Source: Rubrobacter xylanophilus
GTDB lineage: Bacteria > Actinomycetota > Rubrobacteria > Rubrobacterales > Rubrobacteraceae
Reading direction: 5' to 3'
DNA length: 64,000 nucleotides
Assembly (NCBI RefSeq): GCF_007164525.1
Contig: NZ_AP019791.1
Location: 1,351,501-1,415,500, forward strand
The position numbers were made by a program, and so were the translations under genes. The notes under the pieces were generated by a model. It saw only the letters and a list, made by a program, of their open reading frames with translations, had not been told where the DNA came from and made no database searches. Below, piece after piece: positions 1 through 7,169 of the stretch. The stretch's first letter is position 1, and each line of letters opens with the position of its first letter.

Positions 1-676
1 GGGCGACGGCGCCGGCGATCTGCTCCGGGGTCTGAAGCCGGCGGCGCATCTGGCCGCGGGCCAGCCGCTCGCCGAGGCCCATCTCCTTGTAGCCCTGGAT
101 GATCGGGGTGTCCACCCCGCCCGGGGCGACGGCGACGACCCGTATGCCGTGGGGGGCGAGCTCGAGGGCGGCGGCCTGGGTCATCATCTTCACCGCGCCC
201 TTTGAGGCGTGGTAGCCGATCACGCCGGGAGAGGCGAGGAACGCGTAGACGGAGGCGGTGTTGATGATCACACCGGGGTTCTCCAGGGCGACCATCTTCC
301 TGCCGGCGGCGAGGATGCCGTGGTAGACGCCGTACTGGTTCACCCTGACCACCCGGTCGTAGTGCTCCGGGTCGTGCTCCAGCAGGGGGGCGTAGTGCCC
401 GATGCCGGCGTTGTTGAACATGACGTCCAGCGTCCCGTACTCCTCCACCGCCCGCTCGACGGCGGCCTCCACCTGCTCGAAATCCGAGACGTCCGTCCTC
501 ACGAAGACCGCCTCCCCGCCGGACTCACGAGCCTCCCGGACGACCTCCTCGCCCCTCCGCTCGTCGAGCTCCGCCGCGACAACCCGGGCCCCTTCGCGGA
601 CGAACTTGAGCACGGTGGCCCGGCCTATGCCGCTGCCGGCCCCCGTTATGACCGCGACCTTGCCCTCCAGCATCAT
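1..676 (-). CDS. Short-chain dehydrogenase/reductase (SDR), 3' end cut by window edge
   Basis: About 225 residues of a classical SDR oxidoreductase are visible. The N-terminal Rossmann motif TGAGSGIG follows a MLEGKVAVI strand, NNAG is present at the expected place, and the catalytic pair is YHASK with an upstream serine in NTASVYAF. SDRs oxidise or reduce hydroxyl/keto groups with NAD(P)(H); the substrate cannot be read from sequence. The start is one of two adjacent ATG codons (676 or 673) behind GGGAGG and GGAG. It is the last visible gene of the ybaK-membrane protein-HAD-SDR operon, 33 bp after the HAD gene. The C-terminal substrate-binding part lies outside the window. Confidence 0.9.
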   Translation of the reverse strand, partial: MMLEGKVAVITGAGSGIGRATVLKFVREGARVVAAELDERRGEEVVREARESGGEAVFVRTDVSDFEQVEAAVERAVEEYGTLDVMFNNAGIGHYAPLLEHDPEHYDRVVRVNQYGVYHGILAAGRKMVALENPGVIINTASVYAFLASPGVIGYHASKGAVKMMTQAAALELAPHGIRVVAVAPGGVDTPIIQGYKEMGLGERLARGQMRRRLQTPEQIAGAVA

Positions 677-709
677 CTCCTGCCGACCTCCCGTTCAGAT
701 TCTGCGGCC

Positions 710-1369
710 TCAGCGGCGCCCCGGCCCGGCCAACAGCTCATCCAGCCGTGGATCTGTGAAGTCCTCCACCACCATGAACGCCCCCAGCGCCTCCAGCTTC
801 GAGGGATCGTGGGTGGAGGCCACACCCACGGTCGGGATGCCAGCGGCCACCGCGGCCCGGATGCCGGACGGGGAATCCTCGAAGGCCACCGCCTCCCCCG
901 GGGCGACCCCGAGCAGCCTCAGCGCCCGGCGGTAGGGGGCGGGGTCCGGCTTGCCCGCCCCGGCCTCCTCGGCGAGGACCACCGGATCGAAGCAGCCCTC
1001 AAGCGCGAGCGCCCGGAGGACCGCCAGCGCGTTCTCGCGCGGCGCGTTGGTGACGAGCGCGACCCGGCAACCGCCCTCCCGGGCCCGGCCGACGAACCCC
1101 ACGAGCCCGGGCAGGGGCTCCAGCTCCCCCACCCGGCGGCGGAAATCCTCCTCCTTGGCCTCTATGATCCTCCAACGCTCCTCCTCGGAGAGCTGAGGCA
1201 GAAGCTCGGCGGCGATCTCCGGGTTGAGCCGCCCGCTGATCCTCTCCTGATAGAAGTTCCAGTCCGCGTCGTACCCGTAGGAGGCGAGGATGCCGGCCCA
1301 GGCGGGGTAGTGGACCGAGTCGGTCTCGGCGAGGGTCCCGTCGAGGTCGAAGAGCAGCGCCCGCAACAC
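710..1369 (-). CDS. HAD-superfamily phosphatase/phosphomutase-like hydrolase
   Basis: A 219-residue haloacid dehalogenase protein of the beta-phosphoglucomutase/phosphoglycolate phosphatase subgroup. Motif I is FDLDGTLAETD (nucleophile Asp8, acid/base Asp10), motif II is LVTNAPREN, the motif III lysine is in AGAGKPDPAPY, and motif IV is AFEDSPSGIRAA. The alpha-helical cap lies between motifs I and II. The start is GTG, directly abutting the TAG stop of the upstream membrane-protein gene, which suggests translational coupling. Substrate unknown; members of this subgroup hydrolyse small sugar phosphates or isomerise them. Confidence 0.88.
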   Translation of the reverse strand: MLRALLFDLDGTLAETDSVHYPAWAGILASYGYDADWNFYQERISGRLNPEIAAELLPQLSEEERWRIIEAKEEDFRRRVGELEPLPGLVGFVGRAREGGCRVALVTNAPRENALAVLRALALEGCFDPVVLAEEAGAGKPDPAPYRRALRLLGVAPGEAVAFEDSPSGIRAAVAAGIPTVGVASTHDPSKLEALGAFMVVEDFTDPRLDELLAGPGRR

Positions 1370-1789
1370 CTAGTACCCCCCGTAGAGGACCATGTTGAGC
1401 GCCCGGGTGAGGATGAGCAGGGCCCCCAGATACAGGAGGATGAAGAGGTGCCCCGGTTCGCGGTGCCTGCGCAGCGGGCTGGTCTTGTACTCGGCCATCC
1501 CCAGGATGAGCCCGAGGGCGCACAACCCCCAGATCCAGTAGAACGCGAAGTAGCGGGCGAAGTCTCCCTGATGGGGTTTCAGGGTGGCCCAGAGAAAGGC
1601 GAGGGTCACGAAGGCCGCCAGCGAGAGCGAGGAGACGAAGAACACCCGGTTCTTGTGGCTCCTGCGTCCCCAGGCGAGCCAGCCAAGTACTACGCCACGA
1701 AGGCGGCTTCTTGCACCTCTCGCGACCTCCACGCGGGATATGTTAGCAGCCGCGGCCTCCCCGCAAGGTAAACCGGTTCGCTCAGCCAC
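1370..1789 (-). CDS. Small membrane protein, three predicted TM helices, unknown function
   Basis: A 139-residue protein not recognised as a named family. After a basic N-terminal 45 residues (GARSRLRGVV, GRRSHKN) there are three hydrophobic segments: about 49-70 (FFVSSLSLAAFVTLAFL), 82-99 (FYWIWGLCALGLILGMA) and 113-136 (LFILLYLGALLILTRALNM). The GTG start at 1789 overlaps the ybaK stop by 8 bp; it has only a weak Shine-Dalgarno, so an internal GTG nearer the first helix is possible. It sits between ybaK and the HAD gene in one operon. No catalytic motif is visible. Confidence 0.6.
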   Translation of the reverse strand: MAERTGLPCGEAAAANISRVEVARGARSRLRGVVLGWLAWGRRSHKNRVFFVSSLSLAAFVTLAFLWATLKPHQGDFARYFAFYWIWGLCALGLILGMAEYKTSPLRRHREPGHLFILLYLGALLILTRALNMVLYGGY

Positions 1790-2270
1790 CCTTCACCCGA
1801 GCGACCTTCCCGCCGGTCATCTCGACCAGCTCTCCCGGATGCAGCCCGAAGACGGCGTGGGTGTGCCCGGCGGCAGCCCAGACTTTTCCGTAGCGCATCA
1901 GGTCCTCGTCCACCAGGGCGACCGGCTCCTCGACGTGGCCGAGCGGCGGCACCCCGCCGATGGAGAAGCCGGTTTTCTCCTTGACGAAGGCGGCGTCGGC
2001 CTTCTCCACCGGCTCGCCGAGGAGCTCCCCGACCTGCCGCTCGTCCACCCGGTTGGCCCCGCTGGCGACGACCAGCACCGGCCGTCCCGTGCGGGAGCCC
2101 CGGAAGACGAGGGACTTGACGATCTGTCCGACCTCGCAGCTCAGGGCCTCGGCGGCCTCGGCCGCGCTGCGGGCGGTCTTCTCGAGCTCGACGATCCGGT
2201 GCCTGAAACCCCGGGCCTCGAGCGCCTGACGCACCCGCTCGGGTCCCGGGCCAAGCCTGCCGCGCTGCAA
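1782..2270 (-). CDS. YbaK/EbsC-family aminoacyl-tRNA deacylase
   Basis: A 162-residue YbaK-domain protein. The family folds like the editing domain of bacterial prolyl-tRNA synthetase and removes mischarged amino acids from tRNA. Visible family features are EVGQIVKSLVFRG (substrate-binding lysine region), VVASGANRVD, and the GFSIGGVPPLGH loop with GxxxPxG chemistry. The chosen start is TTG at 2270, 10 nt after AGGAGG. An ATG 8 nt upstream is out of frame. It heads a minus-strand operon and is divergent from the serine hydrolase gene. Confidence 0.85.
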   Translation of the reverse strand: MQRGRLGPGPERVRQALEARGFRHRIVELEKTARSAAEAAEALSCEVGQIVKSLVFRGSRTGRPVLVVASGANRVDERQVGELLGEPVEKADAAFVKEKTGFSIGGVPPLGHVEEPVALVDEDLMRYGKVWAAAGHTHAVFGLHPGELVEMTGGKVARVKGG

Positions 2271-2294
2271 CCTTCCATCCCCTCCTTTTCTTTT

Positions 2295-2346
2295 GAGGTT
2301 ACAACATCGCCCTCTCCACCGCAGGCTCGTGAGACAATGTAACCTC
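2295..2346. promoter_or_regulatory. Widely spaced inverted repeat in divergent intergenic region
   Basis: GAGGTTACA at 2295-2303 is repeated as its exact reverse complement TGTAACCTC at 2338-2346, with 34 bp between. The pair spans most of the 102-bp gap between ybaK (minus) and the serine hydrolase gene (plus). Two half-sites facing each other suggest binding sites for a regulator of one or both genes. No convincing -35/-10 pair was found on either strand, and no regulator is encoded next to it. Confidence 0.35.
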
Positions 2347-2372
2347 TGCGAAACCGGGAAGGAGGCAAGAGA

Positions 2373-3563
2373 GTGCAGGCAGCGGCGAAAGAGGCTATCG
2401 ACGGGGTGCTCCGGGGCGCGGTGGAGCGGGAGAACGGGGTTCCGGGGGTGGTCGCGCTGGCGACCGACCGCCGGGGAGATCTCTACGAGGGAGCCTTTGG
2501 CGTGCGAGAGCTCGGCACGGGGAGGGCGATGACGCCGGAGACCGTGTTCGCCATCTTCTCGTGCACCAAGGCGGTCACGGGGGTCGCGGTGATGCAGCTG
2601 GTGGAGGAGGGTGAGCTCTCTCTCGACGACCCGGCCCGGGAATACGTGCCGGAGCTCGGGGAGGTGCCGGTGCTGGAGGGCTTCGACGCCGCAGGCGAGC
2701 CCCGCCTGAGGCCGGCCCGTGGCGAGATCACGGTCGGGCAGCTCCTGCTGCACACGGCGGGCTTCGGCTACGACCTGTTCAACGAGGACGTCTTCAGGTA
2801 CGGGCAGGCGAAGGGGGTGCCGAGCGTCATCACCGCCAGGATGGACTCGCTGCGCACCCCGCTGCTCTTCGACCCCGGTGAGGGCTGGGAGTACGGCATC
2901 AACATAGACTGGGCGGGCAGGGTGGTCGAGGCGGTGCGCGGCCAGCGGCTGGGCGAGGTCTTCCGGGAGCGCATCTTCGAGCCCCTGGGCATGGAGAGCA
3001 CCGCCTTCACCCTGACGGAGGAGATGCGCCGGCGACGGGCCACCATCCACCAGCGCGGCGAGGACGGCTCACTCTCCCCGCTCCCGGACCTCGAGCTCCC
3101 GCAGGAGCCGGAGCAGCACATGGGGGGACACGGCCTCTATGCCACCGCCGGGGACTACACCCGGTTTATCCGCATGATCCTCAACGACGGGGCCGGGGAG
3201 AACGGGCGGGTGCTGCGCCCGGAGACGGTGGAGTTCATGTCCCGCAACGGGTTGCCCCCGGGGATGAAGATAAAGCCGCTGCCCGGCGTCATGCGACAGT
3301 TCACCAACGACGCCGAGTTCTTTCCGGGCATGCCCAAGTCCTGGGGCTACACCTTCATGATCAACGACGAGGACGCACCGACTGGCCGCCCCGCAGGGTC
3401 GCTCGGTTGGGCGGGGCTCGCCAACCTGTACTACTGGATCGACCGCAAAGGTGGCCTCGGGGGCTTCTGGGCGACCCAGATCTTCCCGTTCGCCGACGAG
3501 GTCTCCTTCCCCGCCTACATGGACTTCGAGGCGGCAGTCTACCGGACGGCGGGCACGGCCTAG
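2373..3563 (+). CDS. Serine hydrolase, class C beta-lactamase/esterase (EstB-like) family
   Basis: A 396-residue penicillin-binding-protein-fold serine hydrolase. The nucleophile motif SxxK is in FAIFSCTKAVTG (about residue 60) and the second-site tyrosine is in WEYGINIDWAG. The family block HGLYATAGDYTRFIRMIL and a C-terminal WAGLANLYYWIDR block resemble EstB-type esterases rather than true beta-lactamases. No signal peptide is evident, so a cytoplasmic esterase or amidase role is likely; substrate unknown. The GTG start at 2373 follows GGAGG by 7 nt. It is one of only two plus-strand genes in the window. Confidence 0.9.
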   Translation: MQAAAKEAIDGVLRGAVERENGVPGVVALATDRRGDLYEGAFGVRELGTGRAMTPETVFAIFSCTKAVTGVAVMQLVEEGELSLDDPAREYVPELGEVPVLEGFDAAGEPRLRPARGEITVGQLLLHTAGFGYDLFNEDVFRYGQAKGVPSVITARMDSLRTPLLFDPGEGWEYGINIDWAGRVVEAVRGQRLGEVFRERIFEPLGMESTAFTLTEEMRRRRATIHQRGEDGSLSPLPDLELPQEPEQHMGGHGLYATAGDYTRFIRMILNDGAGENGRVLRPETVEFMSRNGLPPGMKIKPLPGVMRQFTNDAEFFPGMPKSWGYTFMINDEDAPTGRPAGSLGWAGLANLYYWIDRKGGLGGFWATQIFPFADEVSFPAYMDFEAAVYRTAGTA

Positions 3564-3599
3564 CCCCTCCCACCGCTCCCGGCAGGACGCAGCCCAGGA

Positions 3600-3615
3600 C
3601 CGGACCTCGGTCCGG
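3600..3615. terminator. Short GC hairpin downstream of the serine hydrolase gene
   Basis: CCGGACC at 3600-3606 and GGTCCGG at 3609-3615 form a perfect inverted repeat with a 2-nt centre. It lies 37 bp past the hydrolase stop, in the 184-bp gap before the convergent LarA-like gene. There is no U-tract, so it is only a weak terminator candidate. Confidence 0.35.
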
Positions 3616-3708
3616 CCCCGCCGGCAGGGTGCCGGAGGCGTGCCCCACTCCCCGGTTGAGGCGGGAGGCGCAGAATCCTCCGGCGGCCGACGCGGAGTAG
3701 AGCGGCTA

Positions 3709-3729
3709 CTCCGGCGTTCACGTCCGGAG
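3709..3729. terminator. Hairpin between convergent genes, possible terminator
   Basis: CTCCGG (3709-3714) and CCGGAG (3724-3729) are inverted copies with a 9-nt loop, about 20 bp beyond the stop of the LarA-like gene. The gap 3564-3747 contains nothing else that looks like a gene. No run of T follows on either strand. Confidence 0.35.
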
Positions 3730-3747
3730 CCCCTCTAGAAGGCTGGC

Positions 3748-5325
3748 TCAGCCAACCTCACACATGAACAGGGGCGGGACGTGCATGTAGGTGATCTCGG
3801 GGCTCGACCCGACGGTGTCCTTCGCCATCTCCAGCGCCTCGGCGATGCTGTCCGCCCGCTTCAGTCCCATGCGGGATGCGGCCTCGGGGTCGGCCCCGAC
3901 GACTATGGCGTCGCCCAGGTGGTCGAGGGCGTGGGCCGCCCAGTAGAGGACGGTGAAGGGGTGGGCGCCGTGGTAGGCGTGAGAGTGGCGGTAGAGGGTG
4001 CGGTACCAGGGGTCTCTGGCGTACTGCTCCTCGTAGCGGCGGGCGATCTCGTAGATGTCGTTGGTCTCGGGGAGGACCTGGTTGTAGAGGTCTATGTAGG
4101 AGGGGTGGTGCACCGGGTGGAAGTCCGGGGTCATCGGGTGGGTGCCGATGAGGACCCCGCCCTTTCGCACCAGCGGCCTGCCCCTGTAGAGGTTGAAGAG
4201 GTAGCCGAGGAGCATGTTGTAGACCAGCAGGGGGTTCATGATGGAGTTCACGTTGTAAGGCCCGAGGTAGGGAACCCCGAGGAGCAGCACGTCGGCCTGC
4301 CCCTCCACGTGAACGAGCTGCTGGCGGTGGCAGTTCTCGAGGGTCCTCTCGTGCACCGGCTCGGTGGCCCCGGCCTGGATACTCGTCATGCGGTGCGGGG
4401 CCTTTATGGAGTGGAAGATGCGGTGCGGGATCGCGTTCGGCAGCTTCCTGGTGGCGGCGTGGTTGACCAGGAAGTTGGCCCTGGTGATCGGTCCCCACTC
4501 GTGCTCGGGCTTCTCCATGAAGTCGAAGACGGGCGGGAAGGCCGCGTTGTTGAGCGTCGTCTCGATGTGGAAGACCTTCACGTGCTCCTCGAAGAGGCGC
4601 CCCATCCGCTCCACTGAGGCGTGCAGGGCGGAGTTGTGCGGATCCATCAGGGAGCGGGTGTGCTCGAGGGTCCCGGGGGTGTGGTGGTGGCGGATGGAGG
4701 AGTAGGGCGAGAGGCCGGTGTGCACGGACTTGTGCCCGCCGTCCATGGGGATGTAGTTGATGTTGACGTAGACGAGCAGGTCGCTCTCGACGACCCGGCG
4801 GCTCACGGTGACGTCCTCGCCCTCCTCGGTCTCCCCGAGCTTGACGTTGCCCTCGGGATCCTCGGCGTCGTAGTTGTAGAGCCTGTCCGGGTAGAAGGAG
4901 CGCATGATCCTCTTGCCCAGACAGTGCTCCAGCTCGGCCTCGGTCATCCTGCGGTGCAACCCGAGCGCCGCGATGAGGTGGATGTCCTCGACGCCCCTGG
5001 CATAGGCCTTCTCGAGCACCTTCTCGATGACGAGCTGCCTTATGTCGGGCTTCTGCATCGGCGGCAGGGGCAGCGAGAGATCGTCGAAGGCGATGGTGAG
5101 CTTCATGCCGGGGAAGAGCAGCTCGTGCAGAGGCTCCATCTCCAGCGGCTCCAAGAGCGCCCGCTCTATGGCGACGTTCTCGTCCGGCAGCGGCTCCACC
5201 GGCCCCGGAGCGTAGATGACCCGGGTGCCCTCGGGAAGCCTCTCGTAGTGGAAGCCGTCCCCGGCGTTGAACATCATCGGCGGGCTGTTCCTCTCCAGAT
5301 ACACCGTCTGGCTCGGCCGGCTCAT
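3748..5325 (-). CDS. LarA-like protein (DUF2088, nickel-pincer lactate racemase fold)
   Basis: A 525-residue protein with an N-terminal DUF2088 (LarA-N) domain. Diagnostic segments are AFDDLSLPLPPM (residues 79-90), ALGLHRRMTEAE with His124 and GGHKSVHTG with Lys199. These match the LarA FDD/S loop, catalytic histidine and cofactor-bearing lysine regions. Known LarA enzymes use a covalently bound nickel-pincer nucleotide to move hydride at an alpha-hydroxy acid carbon. At 525 residues it is longer than typical LarA (about 425) and His-rich. No larB/larC/larE cofactor genes are in the window. The start at 5325 was chosen because GGAGGTGAG directly precedes it; the frame stays open about 21 codons further upstream. 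Substrate unknown. Confidence 0.75.
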   Translation of the reverse strand: MSRPSQTVYLERNSPPMMFNAGDGFHYERLPEGTRVIYAPGPVEPLPDENVAIERALLEPLEMEPLHELLFPGMKLTIAFDDLSLPLPPMQKPDIRQLVIEKVLEKAYARGVEDIHLIAALGLHRRMTEAELEHCLGKRIMRSFYPDRLYNYDAEDPEGNVKLGETEEGEDVTVSRRVVESDLLVYVNINYIPMDGGHKSVHTGLSPYSSIRHHHTPGTLEHTRSLMDPHNSALHASVERMGRLFEEHVKVFHIETTLNNAAFPPVFDFMEKPEHEWGPITRANFLVNHAATRKLPNAIPHRIFHSIKAPHRMTSIQAGATEPVHERTLENCHRQQLVHVEGQADVLLLGVPYLGPYNVNSIMNPLLVYNMLLGYLFNLYRGRPLVRKGGVLIGTHPMTPDFHPVHHPSYIDLYNQVLPETNDIYEIARRYEEQYARDPWYRTLYRHSHAYHGAHPFTVLYWAAHALDHLGDAIVVGADPEAASRMGLKRADSIAEALEMAKDTVGSSPEITYMHVPPLFMCEVG

Positions 5326-5446
5326 CTCACCTCCACCTCTTCTCGCGAACGGCCCCATATTCTCCGACATGCCACGGCCCAATGGCAAGTTATCATCGAC
5401 AGATTTAATGCGGCCGGCGTGGCGCGACCGGTGTGCCGGCCCCTCT

Positions 5447-6081
5447 TCAGAGGCGCTTCCGGAGGGCGGCGCGCCAGCTCGCCGAGAGGGCTTCGACCGC
5501 GAGGAGGCGCTGGATCCCCTCCCGGTCTCGCCGGTCGCGGTGCATGAGGCGGTTGGCCTCGGAGACGGTGGCCCACGGCGAGGGCCGTTCCAGGAGCGTC
5601 AGGGCGTCCCCGGCGCCGACCCTCCTCCAGGACCCGCAAACAGAAGCCCGTCATACCGCTCCTCAGGGTGAGGGCGGCGAGGTCTCTCACCCCGAACCTC
5701 CAGGCCGGCTTGTAGCAGGGCTGGCGCGGCTGGCTCACCTGCACCACCGCACCCCCGAGCCGGCAGACGTCCCCGACGCAGACCTCCTCCTCCTCGGTGA
5801 GGCTCCGGGTGGAGAGGTTCTCGCCGAAGGCGGCGGGGCCGATCTCTCTGCCGAGCATCTCCCGCCAGCGTACGTAGTGCTCCGCCGGGCAGACGAGGGC
5901 GGCCTTCTCGGGCCCGCCGTGGTTCTCACGGTCGGCCTGCTCGTCGCCGGCGAAGCCCTCCCACCCGAGCCACACCGCCCCGGTGACGGGCACCTTGAAG
6001 ATCGCGCCTCGAAGCTCTTCTTTTTCCCCCGAGCCGCGACACGCGCCCGAGGTTCACGCCGAGGACGCGGGGAGCCGTCAT
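5447..6081 (-). pseudogene. MOSC-domain (YiiM-like) gene with two apparent +1 frameshifts
   Basis: Three consecutive reading frames together make a normal-length MOSC protein of about 210 residues. Frame 1 starts at ATG 6081 (MTAPRVLGVNLGRVSRL), and its ATGA overlaps the stop of the GAF gene. Frame 2, from about 6026, carries AIFKVPVTGAVW, GDEQADRENHGGPEK, the AFGENLSTRSL loop and the likely molybdenum-cofactor cysteine in QPRQPCYKP. Frame 3, from about 5622, gives VGAGDALTLLERPSPW through a C-terminal ALRKRL and stops at 5447. Removing one G from the GGGGGAAAAA run near 6026 and one G from a GGG near 5622 restores a single frame. MOSC/YiiM proteins are linked to molybdenum-cofactor-dependent detoxification. 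It is a real pseudogene or two sequencing errors; a product from the uncorrected middle frame would start at GTG 5993. Confidence 0.8.
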
Positions 6082-6560
6082 CCGGGCTTCCCGGCGAGCG
6101 CGGCGACCCGGGGGGCCACGATGCGGGAGACCTCCTCCAGGAGCCGCTCGTCCTCTTCTCCGAAGGCCCCGACCTCGTCGCTGTCGACGTCGAACTGGCC
6201 GACGATCCTGCCTGCGTGGCGGATCAGGACGACGATCTCCGAGCGGGTGCTGAGGGAACAGGCCAGGTAGTTCTCGACCTCGCGCACGTCCTCGACGAGC
6301 TGGTTCTCACCCTCGGCGACCGCGGTGCCGCAGACGCCCTCGCCGACCCGGATCCTCGCGTGCGAGGCCGGGGCGCTGCAGGGCCCGAGCACGAGTTCGT
6401 CTCCCTTCAGTAGATAGATGCCGGTCCAGTGCCAGCGCGGGTGCGACCCGTGCAGAAACTCGACCACCCTCTGCAGCACCTCGCGGTCGGGCTCGTCGGA
6501 GACCGCGAGCCGTTGGATCTCCTCGAGAAGCCCCATACGCTTCGTTCCGGCCCCGGGCAT
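6078..6560 (-). CDS. GAF-domain protein, free methionine-(R)-sulfoxide reductase-like
   Basis: A 160-residue single GAF domain resembling fRMsr (YebR/MsrC), which reduces free methionine-R-sulfoxide. Family blocks are WHWTGIYLLKGDELVLGP, RIRVGEGVCGTAVAE, YLACSLSTRSEIVVL and GQFDVDSDEVGAFGEED. Relative to E. coli Cys84/Cys94/Cys118, the last two are kept as Cys77 and Cys101 with identical spacing, but the first is His67. An extra Cys61 (GPCSAP) sits six residues earlier. Either the resolving chemistry differs or the domain senses redox state rather than catalyses. It is third in the globin-MarR-GAF-MOSC operon: 3 bp after the MarR stop and overlapping the MOSC start as ATGA. Confidence 0.82.
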   Translation of the reverse strand: MPGAGTKRMGLLEEIQRLAVSDEPDREVLQRVVEFLHGSHPRWHWTGIYLLKGDELVLGPCSAPASHARIRVGEGVCGTAVAEGENQLVEDVREVENYLACSLSTRSEIVVLIRHAGRIVGQFDVDSDEVGAFGEEDERLLEEVSRIVAPRVAALAGKPG

Positions 6561-6563
6561 CCT

Positions 6564-7169
6564 CTAACCACCTCCCCCCTGTACGTGGAGCTCGTGTTCG
6601 GGACAGTCCACCCTGAGCTCGCGCACGGCGAGCGGGACGTCGAGCAGCGCGCAATGGTGCGGCCTCTCCCGCCCGGGGTGCGCATCGGGGCGAAAAAAAC
6701 GGCAGCTGAGGCACATCCGGGCCCGCACGAGCCCCTCCCGCTGCAGCGAAGCGACGAGGCGCAAGAGCGCCCCGAGCAAAACCTCCTTCTCCTCCCCGCC
6801 GAGCTCCCCGAGGGGTTCCCGCACGGCCCCGGACCAGCCGGAGAGCTCCCCGGCGATGCTCCGGCCGGCCCCGGTGAGCCGCAGCGTGACGTAGCGGCGA
6901 TCCTCCGGCCACTCCTCGCGCACGAGCAGCCCCTTCCTCTGCAGGGCATCCACCGCCCCGCTCGCGGTCGCCGGGGTGAGTCCGAACTCACGGGCGAGCT
7001 CCCCGACCCGTCGCAGCTCGACCGGCCGGTGGAGGAGGTAGACGAGAAAGCGGGCCTGTATCGGGCTCAGGCCCCGCCGTCCGGCCTCCTCGCGCAGCAA
7101 GGCCTCCAGGGCCTGCGAGAGGCGCTCCAGCGCGTCGGCGAGCTTGCTCTCTATCTCATTCCCGCTCAG
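6564..7169 (-). CDS. MarR-family transcriptional regulator with C-terminal Cys/His module
   Basis: About 201 residues. The MarR winged helix-turn-helix is clear: GLSPIQARFLVYLLHR, ELAREFGLTPATASGAVDAL, RKGLLVREEWPEDRRYVTLRL. After the dimerisation helix comes an extra tail with Cys and His in metal-ligand spacing: MCLSCRFF, RERPHHCALLD, LRVDCPEH. No ATG, GTG or TTG lies in frame ahead of the first helix. The best start is CTG at 7169, whose CTGA overlaps the globin stop, behind GGGAAGGGAG. TTG at 7100 would delete helix 1. It lies between the globin and GAF genes and probably regulates its own operon through the palindrome at 7776-7790. Confidence 0.82.
   Translation of the reverse strand: MSGNEIESKLADALERLSQALEALLREEAGRRGLSPIQARFLVYLLHRPVELRRVGELAREFGLTPATASGAVDALQRKGLLVREEWPEDRRYVTLRLTGAGRSIAGELSGWSGAVREPLGELGGEEKEVLLGALLRLVASLQREGLVRARMCLSCRFFRPDAHPGRERPHHCALLDVPLAVRELRVDCPEHELHVQGGGG

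Noticed and set aside
3564-3747. Possible small gene between the serine hydrolase and LarA-like genes
   Set aside because: Open frames there are continuations of shadow frames without ribosome binding sites; only two small inverted repeats are visible.
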